Positions 7,914 to 17,974 are shown, counted from the stretch's first letter. The stretch: 64,000 bases of DNA from JAICNG01 sp035249985 (GCA_035249985.1 DATFFP010000111.1:1-64000); one strand, 5' to 3'. Program-made: numbers and translations. Notes: generated from the sequence alone by a model not told the origin.

Positions 7914-8501
7914 GTGAAACCGACCTTCTTCCCCACACCCGCCGACTTTCGCACGTGGTTGGAGAAGAACCACGACAAGGTTCCCGAGCTCCTCGTCGGC
8001 TTCTACAAGAAGGGGTCAGGGAACCCGAGCATCACCTGGCCCGAGTCGGTGGACGAGGCGCTCTGCTTCGGCTGGATCGATGGCGTTCGTCGCGGCATCG
8101 ACGCCCAGACCTACTCGATTCGCTTCACGCCACGCCGCGCGCGGAGCATCTGGAGTAACGTCAACACGAAGCGCTTCGCCGAGCTCACGAAGGAGGGGCG
8201 CATTCATCCCGCGGGACTGGCGGCGTTCAAGGCGCGCGATCCGAAGCGATCGGGGATCTACTCGTACGAGCAGCGCAAGGCGGCGCAGAAGCTCGGCGCC
8301 GCGTACGAAGCGAAGCTCGAAGCGAACACGAAGGCGTGGGAATTCTTTCGGAAGCAGCCGCCGGGGTACCAACGTCTGGCGAGCCTTTGGGTCATGAGCG
8401 CCAGGAAGGAAGACACGAGGCTCCGGCGTCTCGCGGTGGTGATCACCGACTCGGCGGCGGGGCGACGGATCGGGCCGCTGGCCAAACCGGAGCGCCGTTA
8501 G
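7914..8501 (+). CDS. YdeI/OmpD-associated family protein
   Basis: A 195-residue protein of the YdeI/OmpD-associated (bacteriocin-protection) family. The typical N-terminus (FPTPADFRTWLEKNH) and the signatures SVDEALCFGWIDG and SIRFTPRRARSIWSNVN are present. The C-terminal helical region ends with ARKEDTRLRRLAVVI, as in homologues. The start is GTG. It lies 18 nt after the M28 gene and is convergent with the next gene; the two stop codons share bases at 8499-8500. Molecular function is unknown. Confidence 0.9.
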   Translation: MKPTFFPTPADFRTWLEKNHDKVPELLVGFYKKGSGNPSITWPESVDEALCFGWIDGVRRGIDAQTYSIRFTPRRARSIWSNVNTKRFAELTKEGRIHPAGLAAFKARDPKRSGIYSYEQRKAAQKLGAAYEAKLEANTKAWEFFRKQPPGYQRLASLWVMSARKEDTRLRRLAVVITDSAAGRRIGPLAKPERR

Positions 8502-8508
8502 CGGCGCT
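8491..8508. terminator. Short palindrome across two convergent stop codons
   Basis: AGCGCCG, a 4-nt loop TTAG holding both stop codons, then CGGCGCT. The 7-bp GC stem could end transcription from both sides. No T-run follows. Confidence 0.45.
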
Positions 8509-8938
8509 CCAGAACGGTCCTCAACCGGGCCATGTCCTTCCTGTTTGCGCGGCGGATGGCCATGGCCATTACCGGCGCCGCGAGCCTGGAGAAGCCCGAC
8601 GGCCGACCGCGATTCCGGAGCGTCATGCGCGTCGCGCCGGCGCCAGCGTCCTGCCACGCGTAGGTGGTTTCCATCGGAAACGGCCCTTGCGTCGTACGCA
8701 TAACGAGACGGTGACCGGGGACGTACTCCGTGATCTCGTAGGTGTAGCGCAGTCGTCGCCCCAGAAAGTGCGCGACAAACTCGATGAGAGACCCGACTGC
8801 CAGCGGTCTCGGCGTTTTCCATTCGACCGATTCGATGTTCTCGTACCATCGCGGCGCGTTGTCGGGATCCGCGACGTACCTCGCGACTTCCTCCCGCGGT
8901 CGTTGAATCACACCCTCCGTGACAACGTCGACGTCCAT
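8498..8938 (-). CDS. SRPBCC-family protein
   Basis: A 146-residue polyketide-cyclase/START-like protein. The N-terminal strand (MDVDVVTEGVIQRPREEVAR), VADPDNAPRWYENIESVEW and the hairpin with GRRLRYTYEITEYVPGHRLV are characteristic. The start at 8938 has GGAGG five bases upstream; an earlier in-frame ATG at 8968 has none. It is a ligand-binding fold with unknown substrate. A basic C-terminal helix (RRANRKDMARLRTVLERR) completes the domain. Confidence 0.87.
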   Translation of the reverse strand: MDVDVVTEGVIQRPREEVARYVADPDNAPRWYENIESVEWKTPRPLAVGSLIEFVAHFLGRRLRYTYEITEYVPGHRLVMRTTQGPFPMETTYAWQDAGAGATRMTLRNRGRPSGFSRLAAPVMAMAIRRANRKDMARLRTVLERR

Positions 8939-9033
8939 AACCCTCCGATCAACAGTGAGAGAGACCACGCCGGCCGTGGCGCCGCGCGCGCCCGATCACG
9001 CACGCGGTTCCACCCTTCGAGCGGAGCATCCCC

Positions 9034-9468
9034 ATGAGCAGACGAATGGCTCTCACCATGGCGGCCTACGTCGTGCCCACCTTCCTCCTCGGCTTCGTGT
9101 GGCAACTCGTCCTGTTCGCCCAATATTACGAGGGGCTTCGCATCTACCGACCGGACGTCATCATACCGTTCGGGCTGGGGTCGATGCTATTGCAAGGGGG
9201 AATTTTCGCGTGGGCGTATCCGAAACTGGTCGAGCGGCCGCAGCAGGTCGGCACCGGCCTCAAATTCGCCGGGTTGGCGGCACTCCTGTCCTGGTCCTTC
9301 ACGACACTCGCCGTAGCGGCGAAGCATCAAATGACCTCGATCGGCGGGTTCGTCGCCATCGAGACGGGCTACACCGCCCTCCAGTTTCTGTTGGTTGGTC
9401 CGCTTTTGGCGCTGGCCTCGCGCGTGCAAGACCGTGCGACGGCACGCGTGGTTGGTGAGACGCGCTAA
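9034..9468 (+). CDS. Four-helix membrane protein, unknown function
   Basis: A 144-residue integral membrane protein with four predicted helices: AAYVVPTFLLGFVWQLVLF (about 9-27), a second around 45-60, one around 76-95, and a last near 112-130. The short polar tail is rich in Arg and Glu. No enzymatic motif is visible. A GGAG-containing stretch precedes the ATG. It is probably a stand-alone gene; I cannot name the family with confidence. Confidence 0.75.
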   Translation: MSRRMALTMAAYVVPTFLLGFVWQLVLFAQYYEGLRIYRPDVIIPFGLGSMLLQGGIFAWAYPKLVERPQQVGTGLKFAGLAALLSWSFTTLAVAAKHQMTSIGGFVAIETGYTALQFLLVGPLLALASRVQDRATARVVGETR

Positions 9469-9570
9469 CACCGCTCACCGACGCGGAGCTCCGACGATCG
9501 CCACCAACGCCGCTCCGTACATGCGCTGGAGTTCCAGGTGGAGGAGCTCGGTGCGCTGACTGAAGACACG

Positions 9571-11019
9571 ATGACAATCGGTGACATGGATCCGGAGACG
9601 TTCCGGCGATCGGCGCACCAGCTCGTGGATTGGATCTCCGACTATCTCGCGGGCGGATCCGACCACCGCCCCGTGCTCTCACAGGTCGAGCCCGGTGACA
9701 TCCGCAAGGCGCTTCCGTCGACGGCCCCCGAGCACGGGGAGTCGATGGAGCGCATTCTGGAGGACTTCGAGCGAATTCTCGTCCCCGGAATCACCCAGTG
9801 GAATCACCCCGCGTTTTTTGCGTACTTCAACAGCACGGGCAGTGCTCCCGGCGTGCTCGGGGAATTCCTCACCGCCGCGCTCAATCAGCAAGCGATGCTC
9901 TGGCGGACGTCTCCCGCGGCCACGGAGCTCGAAGAAGTCGCGACGGGATGGCTCCGAGAATTGCTCGGCCTGCCCGAGTCGTTCGAGGGTGTGATCAACG
10001 ACAGCGGATCGTCGTCGACCTTTCACGCATTGCTGGCGGCGCGGGAAGCCGCTGTTCCAGGCGTTCGCCTGCACGGCCTCGCGTCGCGCCCTGACGTTCC
10101 GCGACTGCGCGTGTACTGCTCCGAGCTCACGCACTCGTCGGTGGACAAGGCGCTGATGGCGCTTGGCATGGGACACGCCGCCTTGAGGAAGATTCCCGTC
10201 GACGATGCGTATCGCATGCGCCCCGATGCGTTGCAGGCCGCGATCGCCGAGGATCGAGCCGCCGGACGTCTACCGGTGGCCGTCGTCGCAACGGTGGGAA
10301 CCACCTCGGCGGGGAGTGTGGATCCGGTGGCCGCGATCACCTCGTTATGCAGAGCGCACGGGGTGTGGCTGCACGTGGATGCCTGTCACGCGGGCACAGC
10401 GGCGATGCTGCCCGAGCACGCCTCCATCTTCGATGGGGTGGCGGAGGCGGACTCGGTCGTCGTCAACCCGCACAAGTGGATGTTCACGCCGATGGACGCG
10501 AGCGTGCTGTTCTGCCGGCGAATGGACACGTTGCGGGCGGCGCTGGCGTTGACGCCGGCGTATCTGGAGACGCGCGAGGCCGGCGCCGTCCACAACCTGA
10601 TGGACACTGGCATCGCGTTGGGGCGCCGGTTCCGCGCGCTCAAGCTGTGGATGGTGATGCGCGTCTTCGGCGCCGAAGGGTTGCGCGCGCGTCTGCGGGA
10701 GCACATACGGCTCGCGCAGGAGCTCGCGCGATGGGTCGAGGCGGACGCCGACTTCGAGCTCATGGCCCCGGTGTCGCTCAGTCTCGTGTGCTTTCGCGCG
10801 GCGCCGCGAGGACTCGACGAATCAGCGCTCGATGCGCTCAACGAGCAGCTGCTCGAGCGTATCAACGCGACCGGCGAGACGTATCTCTCACACACGCGGC
10901 TCCGCGGGCGTTACGTGCTCCGGCTGGCCATCGGACACATTCGCACGGCGGAGTCTCACGTCGCGCGCGCGTGGACGTTGCTGCGCGACAACCTTCGCGA
11001 TCAGGCAGGTGGAAACTGA
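9571..11019 (+). CDS. PLP-dependent amino-acid decarboxylase (group II)
   Basis: A 482-residue pyridoxal-phosphate enzyme of the aromatic-L-amino-acid/tyrosine decarboxylase family. Features: WNHPAFFAYFNSTGSAPGVLG near the N-terminus, the PLP-phosphate region NDSGSSSTFHALLAAREA, the cofactor-ring contact VWLHVDACHAGTAA, and the Schiff-base lysine in VNPHKWMFTPMD (about Lys302). The expected reaction is decarboxylation of an aromatic L-amino acid; the exact substrate cannot be read from sequence. A GTG at 9538 would add 11 residues; the ATG at 9571 is preferred. The 3' end overlaps the convergent acetyltransferase gene by 19 nt. Confidence 0.92.
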   Translation: MTIGDMDPETFRRSAHQLVDWISDYLAGGSDHRPVLSQVEPGDIRKALPSTAPEHGESMERILEDFERILVPGITQWNHPAFFAYFNSTGSAPGVLGEFLTAALNQQAMLWRTSPAATELEEVATGWLRELLGLPESFEGVINDSGSSSTFHALLAAREAAVPGVRLHGLASRPDVPRLRVYCSELTHSSVDKALMALGMGHAALRKIPVDDAYRMRPDALQAAIAEDRAAGRLPVAVVATVGTTSAGSVDPVAAITSLCRAHGVWLHVDACHAGTAAMLPEHASIFDGVAEADSVVVNPHKWMFTPMDASVLFCRRMDTLRAALALTPAYLETREAGAVHNLMDTGIALGRRFRALKLWMVMRVFGAEGLRARLREHIRLAQELARWVEADADFELMAPVSLSLVCFRAAPRGLDESALDALNEQLLERINATGETYLSHTRLRGRYVLRLAIGHIRTAESHVARAWTLLRDNLRDQAGGN

Positions 11020-11435
11020 AAAGAGTATAGAGCGAACATCTCTGCCTCGCCTCCAGCGCGCTCATAGAGCGATCGCGCCGCGACGTTCTCGACTTCCGTT
11101 CCTACCCACGCCTCGGTGCAGCCGAGCGAGCGGCCATGCGCCAGCATCCGCGAGAGGAGCGCGAGCCCGATCCCGCGACGGTGATGCGACGGGGCGACTC
11201 CGAGCTCGTTGATCCAGAGCTGCGGCGCTTTGTCCGGGTGCACGTAATGGACGGCGGACACCATCCCGACGACGACGTCATCCTCCACGGCAACGACGAG
11301 ATGATGCCGGGCATCAGCCATGAACTCCCCCACCCAGCGTTCGTCCACGGGACCGTCGAACACATCGAGTGCCACGTGCTGGAGAACCGCGGCGTTGGCG
11401 GCTGTAACGAGGAGGATTTCCGGCTCCGTGGTCAT
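11001..11435 (-). CDS. GNAT-family N-acetyltransferase
   Basis: A 144-residue GCN5-related acetyltransferase. The acetyl-CoA pyrophosphate-binding motif is in ELGVAPSHHRRGIGLALLSRM, preceded by strand 4 (LVVAVEDDVVVGMVSAVHYV) and followed by GCTEAWVGTEVENVAARSLYERAGG. The ATG at 11435 has GGAG upstream. Single-domain, normal length. The acceptor is unknown. It is divergent from the LuxR-type gene. Confidence 0.9.
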   Translation of the reverse strand: MTTEPEILLVTAANAAVLQHVALDVFDGPVDERWVGEFMADARHHLVVAVEDDVVVGMVSAVHYVHPDKAPQLWINELGVAPSHHRRGIGLALLSRMLAHGRSLGCTEAWVGTEVENVAARSLYERAGGEAEMFALYSFQFPPA

Positions 11436-11468
11436 GACGTCACTCCATATTTTGTCTAACTTGGGCCT

Positions 11469-11927
11469 GTGAAGAAGCACGTCCTCCTCTACGGCCTGAT
11501 CGGCGGCGTTCTCGTCGCCGTGCTCCGGCTGATCGAGTATCGATATCTCGTCGTCGAGCACTCCGTCGAAATCTACGGAGGGCTCATCGCCGGCGTGTTC
11601 GCCGCGTTCGGCATCTGGCTCGGCCTCAAGCTCACGCGCTCGCGCACGACCGTCGTGGAGACGGTCGTCGTCAAGGAAGTGCCCGTCCCCGTCCGAACAC
11701 CATTCGTGCGCAATGAAGTGGCCGTCGAGACCCTCGGCATCACTCCGCGCGAGCTGGAGATCCTCGAGCTCATCGCGGCTGGCTTGAGCACCAGGGAGAT
11801 CGCCGAGCGGATCTTCGTGAGCGAGAACACGGTGAAGACGCACGCGAGCCGGCTGTTCGACAAGCTCGGGGCCAGGCGGCGCACGCAGGCCGTTCAGCTC
11901 GGAAAGGAGCGCGGGCTCATTCCGTGA
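11469..11927 (+). CDS. Membrane-tethered LuxR-type DNA-binding protein
   Basis: A 152-residue protein with two N-terminal transmembrane helices (about 5-22 and 36-55), a linker rich in V, P and T, and a C-terminal LuxR/GerE helix-turn-helix: LGITPRELEILELIAAGLST, REIAERIFVSENTVKTHASR, then LFDKLGARRRTQAVQ. There is no receiver or periplasmic sensor domain, so it would bind DNA while anchored in the membrane. The start is GTG with a weak ribosome site. It precedes a DUF4199 membrane-protein gene on the same strand, a plausible partner or target. Confidence 0.85.
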   Translation: MKKHVLLYGLIGGVLVAVLRLIEYRYLVVEHSVEIYGGLIAGVFAAFGIWLGLKLTRSRTTVVETVVVKEVPVPVRTPFVRNEVAVETLGITPRELEILELIAAGLSTREIAERIFVSENTVKTHASRLFDKLGARRRTQAVQLGKERGLIP

Positions 11928-11956
11928 GGTGAGTGTCGGATTCCCGGCGCCAGGTA

Positions 11957-12115
11957 GAAAACGGCAACTGCAACTGCAGGTGTTGCAGTTCCCAAAGTCT
12001 TTTGCAGTTCCCGTATCCATGCCGTTTTTGCCGTTCCAATCCGCGTAAATCCGCGTCTCCCGCTTTTTATTCGATGCAGTCGCCGTACAGTTGTTGCGGC
12101 CTTCCGCGGTTCCTT
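11957..12115. repeat. Palindromic repeat, family R4 copy B (left arm shortened)
   Basis: The core AACGGCAACTGCAACTGCAG pairs with later GCAGTT and CCGTTTTTGCCGTT stretches. The right part ends with the R4 outer arm GCGGCCTTCCGCGGTTCC at 12097-12114, but the matching left outer arm is missing. It lies between the luxR-like and DUF4199 genes, within a 326-nt gap otherwise occupied by the palindrome at 12142-12195. Confidence 0.65.
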
Positions 12116-12141
12116 ACGTCCCAACGCAGGACTCTGGACCC

Positions 12142-12195
12142 TCACCCGATCGGATGATTTTTCGCCCCAGATCGAAGAATCATCCGAACGGGTGA
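12142..12195. promoter_or_regulatory. Long near-perfect inverted repeat upstream of the DUF4199 gene
   Basis: A 23-nt left arm (12142-12164) and right arm (12173-12195) match as inverse copies at 21 of 23 positions, with an 8-nt centre. The left arm begins TCACCCGATCGGATGAT. The element starts about 60 nt before the DUF4199 start codon. It could be an operator for the adjacent LuxR-type protein or a terminator hairpin; sequence alone does not decide. Confidence 0.6.
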
Positions 12196-12253
12196 CGACA
12201 ACCGCCCTCGCCGATCATACCCTCCGGCACTTCACCTCTACCGGAGTGCCACG

Positions 12254-12787
12254 ATGACACGCGTCGTTCTCGTTTTCGGTCTGCTCGCGGGTGCCGTCCT
12301 GTCGTCGATGATGGTGGTCAACGTCGCCTTCATCGACCGGATTGGATTCGATACCGCCGAGGTCATCGGGTACACGACGATGATCCTCGCCTTCCTGATG
12401 GTGTACTTCGGTATCCGCTCATACCGCGACAACATCTACGGCGGGACGATCAGCTTCGGGAAGGCCTTCGGCATTGGCCTCCTCATCACGCTGGTCGCGA
12501 GCGTCTGCTACGTGACCACGTGGGAGGTCATCTACTACTGGGTCGCCCCTGACTTCCCCGAGAAATACGGCGCGTACATGCTGGAGAAGGCGCGGCAAGG
12601 CGGTGCGACGGAACAGGAGCTTGCGGCCCGGGCGGCCGAGATGGCGGAGTTCACGAAGATGTACAAGAATCCGTTGCTCAACGCGGGCATCACCCTCATC
12701 GAGGTGCTGCCGATCGGACTCGTGGTGACGCTCGTGAGCGCCGCCATCCTGCGGCGGGATCGCGCCAGCGTTGCTGCCCCTGCCTGA
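12254..12787 (+). CDS. DUF4199-family membrane protein
   Basis: A 177-residue integral membrane protein with four helices (about 5-25, 34-56, 72-95 and 139-162) and the DUF4199 features YFGIRSYRDNIYGGTISFGK and FGIGLLITLVASVCYVTTWE. The extracytoplasmic loop between helices 3 and 4 is charged and helical. Function is unknown for the family. GGAG lies 9 nt before the ATG. The nearby membrane-anchored LuxR-type regulator may control it. Confidence 0.88.
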   Translation: MTRVVLVFGLLAGAVLSSMMVVNVAFIDRIGFDTAEVIGYTTMILAFLMVYFGIRSYRDNIYGGTISFGKAFGIGLLITLVASVCYVTTWEVIYYWVAPDFPEKYGAYMLEKARQGGATEQELAARAAEMAEFTKMYKNPLLNAGITLIEVLPIGLVVTLVSAAILRRDRASVAAPA

Positions 12788-12798
12788 GACGCCGCCGA

Positions 12799-15459
12799 TC
12801 AATCCACACGCGCTCGCAAGCTCGGCAACCAGTTCGTGGTCACCATGAGCTGAACCCGATCGAGGCTGGGCTGCGGCACGAGGATGCGCTCGCCATCAGG
12901 GGCCACGTCGAACGTGCGCGTCTGCGAAAGTGGGACGATGCGCTCGCGAGTCGCGACCTCGAGCGTGTTGCCCGACGCTCTCAGGCTGGCGGCCACCACC
13001 CACCTTCTTCCGCCCTGGGTGGCAAGGTGAGAGTAGAACAGGCGGGCACCATCGCGCGACCACACCGGGTATTCGCCGTTGCCGTCCGAGATCTTCACCC
13101 GGCCGCCCCTGCCCCGAAAACGACGCACGAACACGTTCGGCCGCCCGCCTTCGATCGCCGCATACGCCAGCCACCGCCCATCGGGGGACACGCGACCGCT
13201 GCAGACCGATCCCATTGGCTCATCTGCCAGCTTCTCAGGCGTTCGGCTTCCGTGGAGTGGCAGGTAGAACAGCTCCTCCACCATGTCGGCGGCCATGAAC
13301 CTCGAGCCCTGACAGAAGATGACACCGCGCCCATCGGGCGTCGCGCTCGCCTGGAAGAGGGCGACCCCGTCAGGAACCTCGAGGAGCTTTTCGGCCGGCT
13401 CGGAGCCATCCGCAACCTGCCGCCAGATCGCGGCGTTTCGCGGGAACCACGTCGTGAACAACAGCGCTCTCCCGTCGCTCGTCCAGTCGGGCTCGACCAC
13501 GTTACCTAACGACGTGACCCGAGTGAACGCCCGTGCCCTCACATCGAATGTCCAGATGTCGGTGATCGACGTGTCCCCACTCGGTGCCCATACGTCGACG
13601 GCGATTCGCCGGCCATCGGGAGAGAAGCGTCCAAAAGACCAGACGTTGTGCTCATCGCCGGAGATCGTCTGCGTGCGGTCATCGGACTCGAGCAGCACCA
13701 GTCGCTGCGACACCTGGCCACGCATATACGCCAGCGTGCCGCTCGAAGAGAGATGCACCGTACGCGTATTATTGAAGCTCACACCTTCCAGCACTCGCAC
13801 GGGGTCGCCGCTCACTCGCAGGCGCTTCGCGTCGAACGGCACGGCCATGATCGACGCGCCAACGGTGTAGAGCGCATGCTGATCGATGACGCCAACGGGA
13901 CGTGCGGCGCGAAGCGAGCTGGTGTGAGACGACCCGGTCTGGAGCGAGCCGATCGCCAGAAAATCGTCCTCGGTGAACCCCGGTCCCCACTCGGTGAAGA
14001 GCACGGTGTTGCGGTCGGGGGCCACGTACGGGAAACCATGCGCTCGCAAAGAATCCTGCGTCGTCGTCACCGGCCGAACCATCCCTCCCGTGGCTGACAG
14101 GCGACCCAGGCCGCGCCGCTGCGGGCGTGAGCTCCCCAGCACGATCGTCTCGTTGTCGACCCACGCGACGCCACTATACCAATCGATTCCCTCGGCCAAC
14201 GTGATCGGAGCGATCGATCCATCCACGCGCAGCTTGAGCAACCTTCCCCCGAAGGTCGCAACGCCCAGCCACTGGCCGTCGGGCGAGAAGGCGACGAACG
14301 ACGCCAGCTCGGTGCCGGGAAGCGGCGTCGCGTTAGGCTCGGACAGCCGCCGGAGAAAGAGCTGGGACCCCGAGTCGGAGGCCGCAACGAGCGCCAGCAT
14401 CTGCCCATCGGGTGACAGGGCGAAATCGCCGATGTGTTGACGGACGCCGTTGATCACCGGCTGGTCGATCACGAAGGTGAGCGACGGTACGTCGCCTCGT
14501 CGCCGAGTGGCGAACATCACGACGATCGCGCCAAGGACGAGCGCAGCCGCGATGATGGCCGCAGCACGGGAGAGCCGCTGGCGTCTTCCCGGTACGCGGC
14601 GACTCATCGTCGGCGAAGCCGGCGCATGCGCCCCCGCAGACAACGCGTCCGCGAATTCGCGCGCGGTCTGCCACCGGTCGGCCGGCGTTTTCTCCAGCGC
14701 GCGCAGCACGGCCGCCTCCGCCTCGGGTGACACGCCCGGCCGGATAGTGCGAATGCTTCGCGGCCGCTCGGTGAGGAGGCGCGCGATGATCGCCCCCGAT
14801 GTGGTTCCCGTGTGGGGCGGCTCGCCGGTGAGCATCTCGTAGATGACGGCACCGAGCGAGTACACATCGGTGCGGTGGTCGGTCACACGGTCGCCCGTCG
14901 CCTGCTCGGGCGACATATACTGCGGGGTACCGAGCGAAAGTCCGGTTTGCGTGATGCGCTCGCCGCCCGCAGCCTTGACGGCGAGCGCGATGCCGAAGTC
15001 GGCGACGAGGGGCTGTCCCTCGTGGAGCAGGATGTTCTCCGGCTTGAGGTCACGATGGACGACGCCGTTCCGGTGCGCGTAATCGACCGCGGACGCGATC
15101 GCCGCCGCGATGCGAACCGTCTCGTCCATCGGGAGCTGCTTTTCGCTCGTCAGGCGTGCCCGCAGGGTCTCGCCGGGGACGTACGGCATGACGTAGAAGA
15201 GCAGCCCGTCCGCGTCGCCGCTGTCGAAGAGCGGCACCAGATTGGGATGCTGCAGCTTGGCCGTGACCTGAATCTCGGCGAGAAAGCGCTCGACGCCGAG
15301 CACGGCGCCGAGCTCGGGGTTCAGGACTTTGAGCGCGACATGGCGATTGTGCTTGAGGTCGCGCGCGAGGTACACGGTCGCCATCCCGCCCGCGCCGATC
15401 GCGCGGTCGACCTGATAGCGCCCAGCGAGGGCGGCGTTGAGGAGGGGAACGGTGTGCAG
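12799..15459 (-). CDS. Ser/Thr protein kinase with C-terminal beta-propeller
   Basis: A PknB-type kinase of about 886 residues. The cytoplasmic kinase domain has the ATP Lys in HVALKVLNPELG, the catalytic loop HRDLKPEN, DFG and GTPQYMSPEQ. One membrane helix (AAAIIAAALVLGAIVVMF) leads to an extracytoplasmic PD40/TolB-like propeller with repeated LSPDGQ or FSPDGR units. The glycine loop (RAIGAGGM) lies upstream of the first ATG at 15384, so the real protein must start earlier. Between there and the upstream in-frame stop (about 15487) no ATG, GTG or TTG exists; a CTG at 15459 is the best candidate. The end of the interval is therefore uncertain. Confidence 0.85.
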   Translation of the reverse strand: MHTVPLLNAALAGRYQVDRAIGAGGMATVYLARDLKHNRHVALKVLNPELGAVLGVERFLAEIQVTAKLQHPNLVPLFDSGDADGLLFYVMPYVPGETLRARLTSEKQLPMDETVRIAAAIASAVDYAHRNGVVHRDLKPENILLHEGQPLVADFGIALAVKAAGGERITQTGLSLGTPQYMSPEQATGDRVTDHRTDVYSLGAVIYEMLTGEPPHTGTTSGAIIARLLTERPRSIRTIRPGVSPEAEAAVLRALEKTPADRWQTAREFADALSAGAHAPASPTMSRRVPGRRQRLSRAAAIIAAALVLGAIVVMFATRRRGDVPSLTFVIDQPVINGVRQHIGDFALSPDGQMLALVAASDSGSQLFLRRLSEPNATPLPGTELASFVAFSPDGQWLGVATFGGRLLKLRVDGSIAPITLAEGIDWYSGVAWVDNETIVLGSSRPQRRGLGRLSATGGMVRPVTTTQDSLRAHGFPYVAPDRNTVLFTEWGPGFTEDDFLAIGSLQTGSSHTSSLRAARPVGVIDQHALYTVGASIMAVPFDAKRLRVSGDPVRVLEGVSFNNTRTVHLSSSGTLAYMRGQVSQRLVLLESDDRTQTISGDEHNVWSFGRFSPDGRRIAVDVWAPSGDTSITDIWTFDVRARAFTRVTSLGNVVEPDWTSDGRALLFTTWFPRNAAIWRQVADGSEPAEKLLEVPDGVALFQASATPDGRGVIFCQGSRFMAADMVEELFYLPLHGSRTPEKLADEPMGSVCSGRVSPDGRWLAYAAIEGGRPNVFVRRFRGRGGRVKISDGNGEYPVWSRDGARLFYSHLATQGGRRWVVAASLRASGNTLEVATRERIVPLSQTRTFDVAPDGERILVPQPSLDRVQLMVTTNWLPSLRARVD

Positions 15460-15524
15460 TCCGGGATCCTGACGGTGGGCGAGCTAAGATAGGGCGTGCG
15501 TAGCAAGGCGCCAAGCCCGGCTCG

Positions 15525-16261
15525 TCAGCTCCCGCTCACCCCTGGATCGGCCGGGGGGTGCCTCCGGCGACGCACCGTCGCGCCAGTCCACGCGTTAGGC
15601 TCGTACCCTTCCCGCGCGGCGACCTCCTCGTTGACCCACTCGATCACCGCCGCGTATCCGCGACTTTCCGGATCGTGCCGGAGATACTTGGAGACGACGC
15701 CGATCACCCGAAAGCCGCGGCGCAGCTGAAAGGTCAGCGTGCGATCGACGAGCTTTCCGCGAATCACCGCCGCCACGTACGCGTCGGCCGTCATGCGATC
15801 GGCATGCTGGTGGTAATCGCGCAGCCGGGCTCCGGCACGAATACGGAGCAATCCGAGGCGCCGGGCGAGCGCCTCACGAGCGGCGTACAGCCGCGTGCCA
15901 ACGCCATGTCCCTGAAGCGCCGGCGACACCATGATCTCGGCGCCGTAGAGCGTGCGGCCGTGGACGGGGTCGTGGTTGGCGAAGGTGCCCGTCGCGGTGA
16001 AGTCGCGCCATGATGTCGTCAGCTCGTAGTCATCCCAGAGGACGATGAGGCTCGCCGCCATCCCAACGATCGCGCCCGTGGCTTCGTCCACGGCGACGAG
16101 CTGTCCTTCGGGGAAGACCTGCAGGTGCGCCGTCAGCTGCGCTTCCGTCCAGGTCGGCGCGCCCGGATAGACCGTGTGGCTGAGCGCGATGATGCCGGCG
16201 AAGTCGGCCGGCGTCGTCTGCCGAACGAGCACCGACGCACGCTCCGTCGATCGGCGAGCGC

Positions 16262-16265
<4 letters not shown>
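15525..16265 (-). CDS. GNAT-family acetyltransferase coupled to a nitrilase-type gene
   Basis: A 246-residue acetyltransferase-like protein. The acetyl-CoA motif is in EIMVSPALQGHGVGTRLYAA, following VLVRQTTPADFAGIIALS and EGQLVAVDEATGAIVGMAAS. The C-terminal region (FQLRRGFRVIGVVSKYL) is typical of the GNAT half of GNAT/nitrilase fusion proteins such as Bacillus YhcX. Its GTG start overlaps the nitrilase stop by four bases (GTGA), implying translational coupling. Substrate unknown. Confidence 0.87.
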
Positions 16266-17161
<896 letters not shown>

Positions 17162-17176
17162 TTCACCTCCAGGACC

Positions 17177-17974
17177 ATGCAGCTCGATATGACGTCAAGG
17201 GCCGCCAGGCGGCGCTTCCCTGGGGCGAGAGTGATCGCCCTGATCTTCCTGCCAAGCATCATCCGTGCTCCCACGCTCCAGGCGCAGGACGTGGGGTGGA
17301 GCGGAGCGGTCGAGGCGAGCGCGAACGTGCTGTTCGGCGCGGCGCGTGGGCGGCTGGTGGCGCTCGAGGCCGGCACACAGCGGGCGGACAGTACGCTCGA
17401 GGTGCAGGGCGACCTCCTGCTCTCGTACGCCGACGCGCGCACCGAGGACGAGGAGCGCGAGGTCACCGCGCGCGCCCTTCGCGTGTCGTTAGGTGCCGAC
17501 TATCGGCCGTTCGAGCGCCTGAGCCCCTTCTGGTTCGGCAGCGCCGAGTCGAGCCTTCAGCAGCGCATCGACCGCCGCTACAGCACGGGGGCGGGAGCGA
17601 AGCTCACGTTCTACCGCGAGGGGGAGGACGACGTCAGCGCCAGCCTCGCCCTCTTGTGGGAGCATACGCGCGCGCTCGAGCCCGATCCGCCGACACCGCT
17701 CAGCGAAAGCCACACGCGCTGGTCGCTGCGCCTGCGCGCGCGGCGGCAGCTGACGGAGGCCACGCGTCTCGAGCACGTGACCTTCTATCAGCCTACCGTT
17801 GACCGCTTCGCGCGGTACACCGCCGAGTCGACGACATCGCTGGCGGTGACGATCAATACCCGCATGGCCGTCACCGGGACGCTCCGCGATCGCTACGACA
17901 GCGAAGCGCGGTCGCGCGGCGCGCGCAGCAATCACGATGGGCAACTGCTCTTTGGGGCGCGCGCGTCGTTCTGA
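17177..17974 (+). CDS. DUF481-like outer-membrane beta-barrel protein
   Basis: A 265-residue exported protein with an N-terminal hydrophobic segment (RVIALIFLPSIIRAP, cleavage likely near LQAQ) followed by alternating beta strands such as LEVQGDLLLSYADART, ERLSPFWFGSAESSLQQRID and KLTFYREGEDDVSASLALLW. It ends in LLFGARASF with a terminal Phe, typical for outer-membrane barrel insertion. The pattern fits DUF481 (salt-induced outer-membrane protein). No Shine-Dalgarno precedes the ATG; a second ATG four codons later is possible. Confidence 0.75.
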   Translation: MQLDMTSRAARRRFPGARVIALIFLPSIIRAPTLQAQDVGWSGAVEASANVLFGAARGRLVALEAGTQRADSTLEVQGDLLLSYADARTEDEEREVTARALRVSLGADYRPFERLSPFWFGSAESSLQQRIDRRYSTGAGAKLTFYREGEDDVSASLALLWEHTRALEPDPPTPLSESHTRWSLRLRARRQLTEATRLEHVTFYQPTVDRFARYTAESTTSLAVTINTRMAVTGTLRDRYDSEARSRGARSNHDGQLLFGARASF

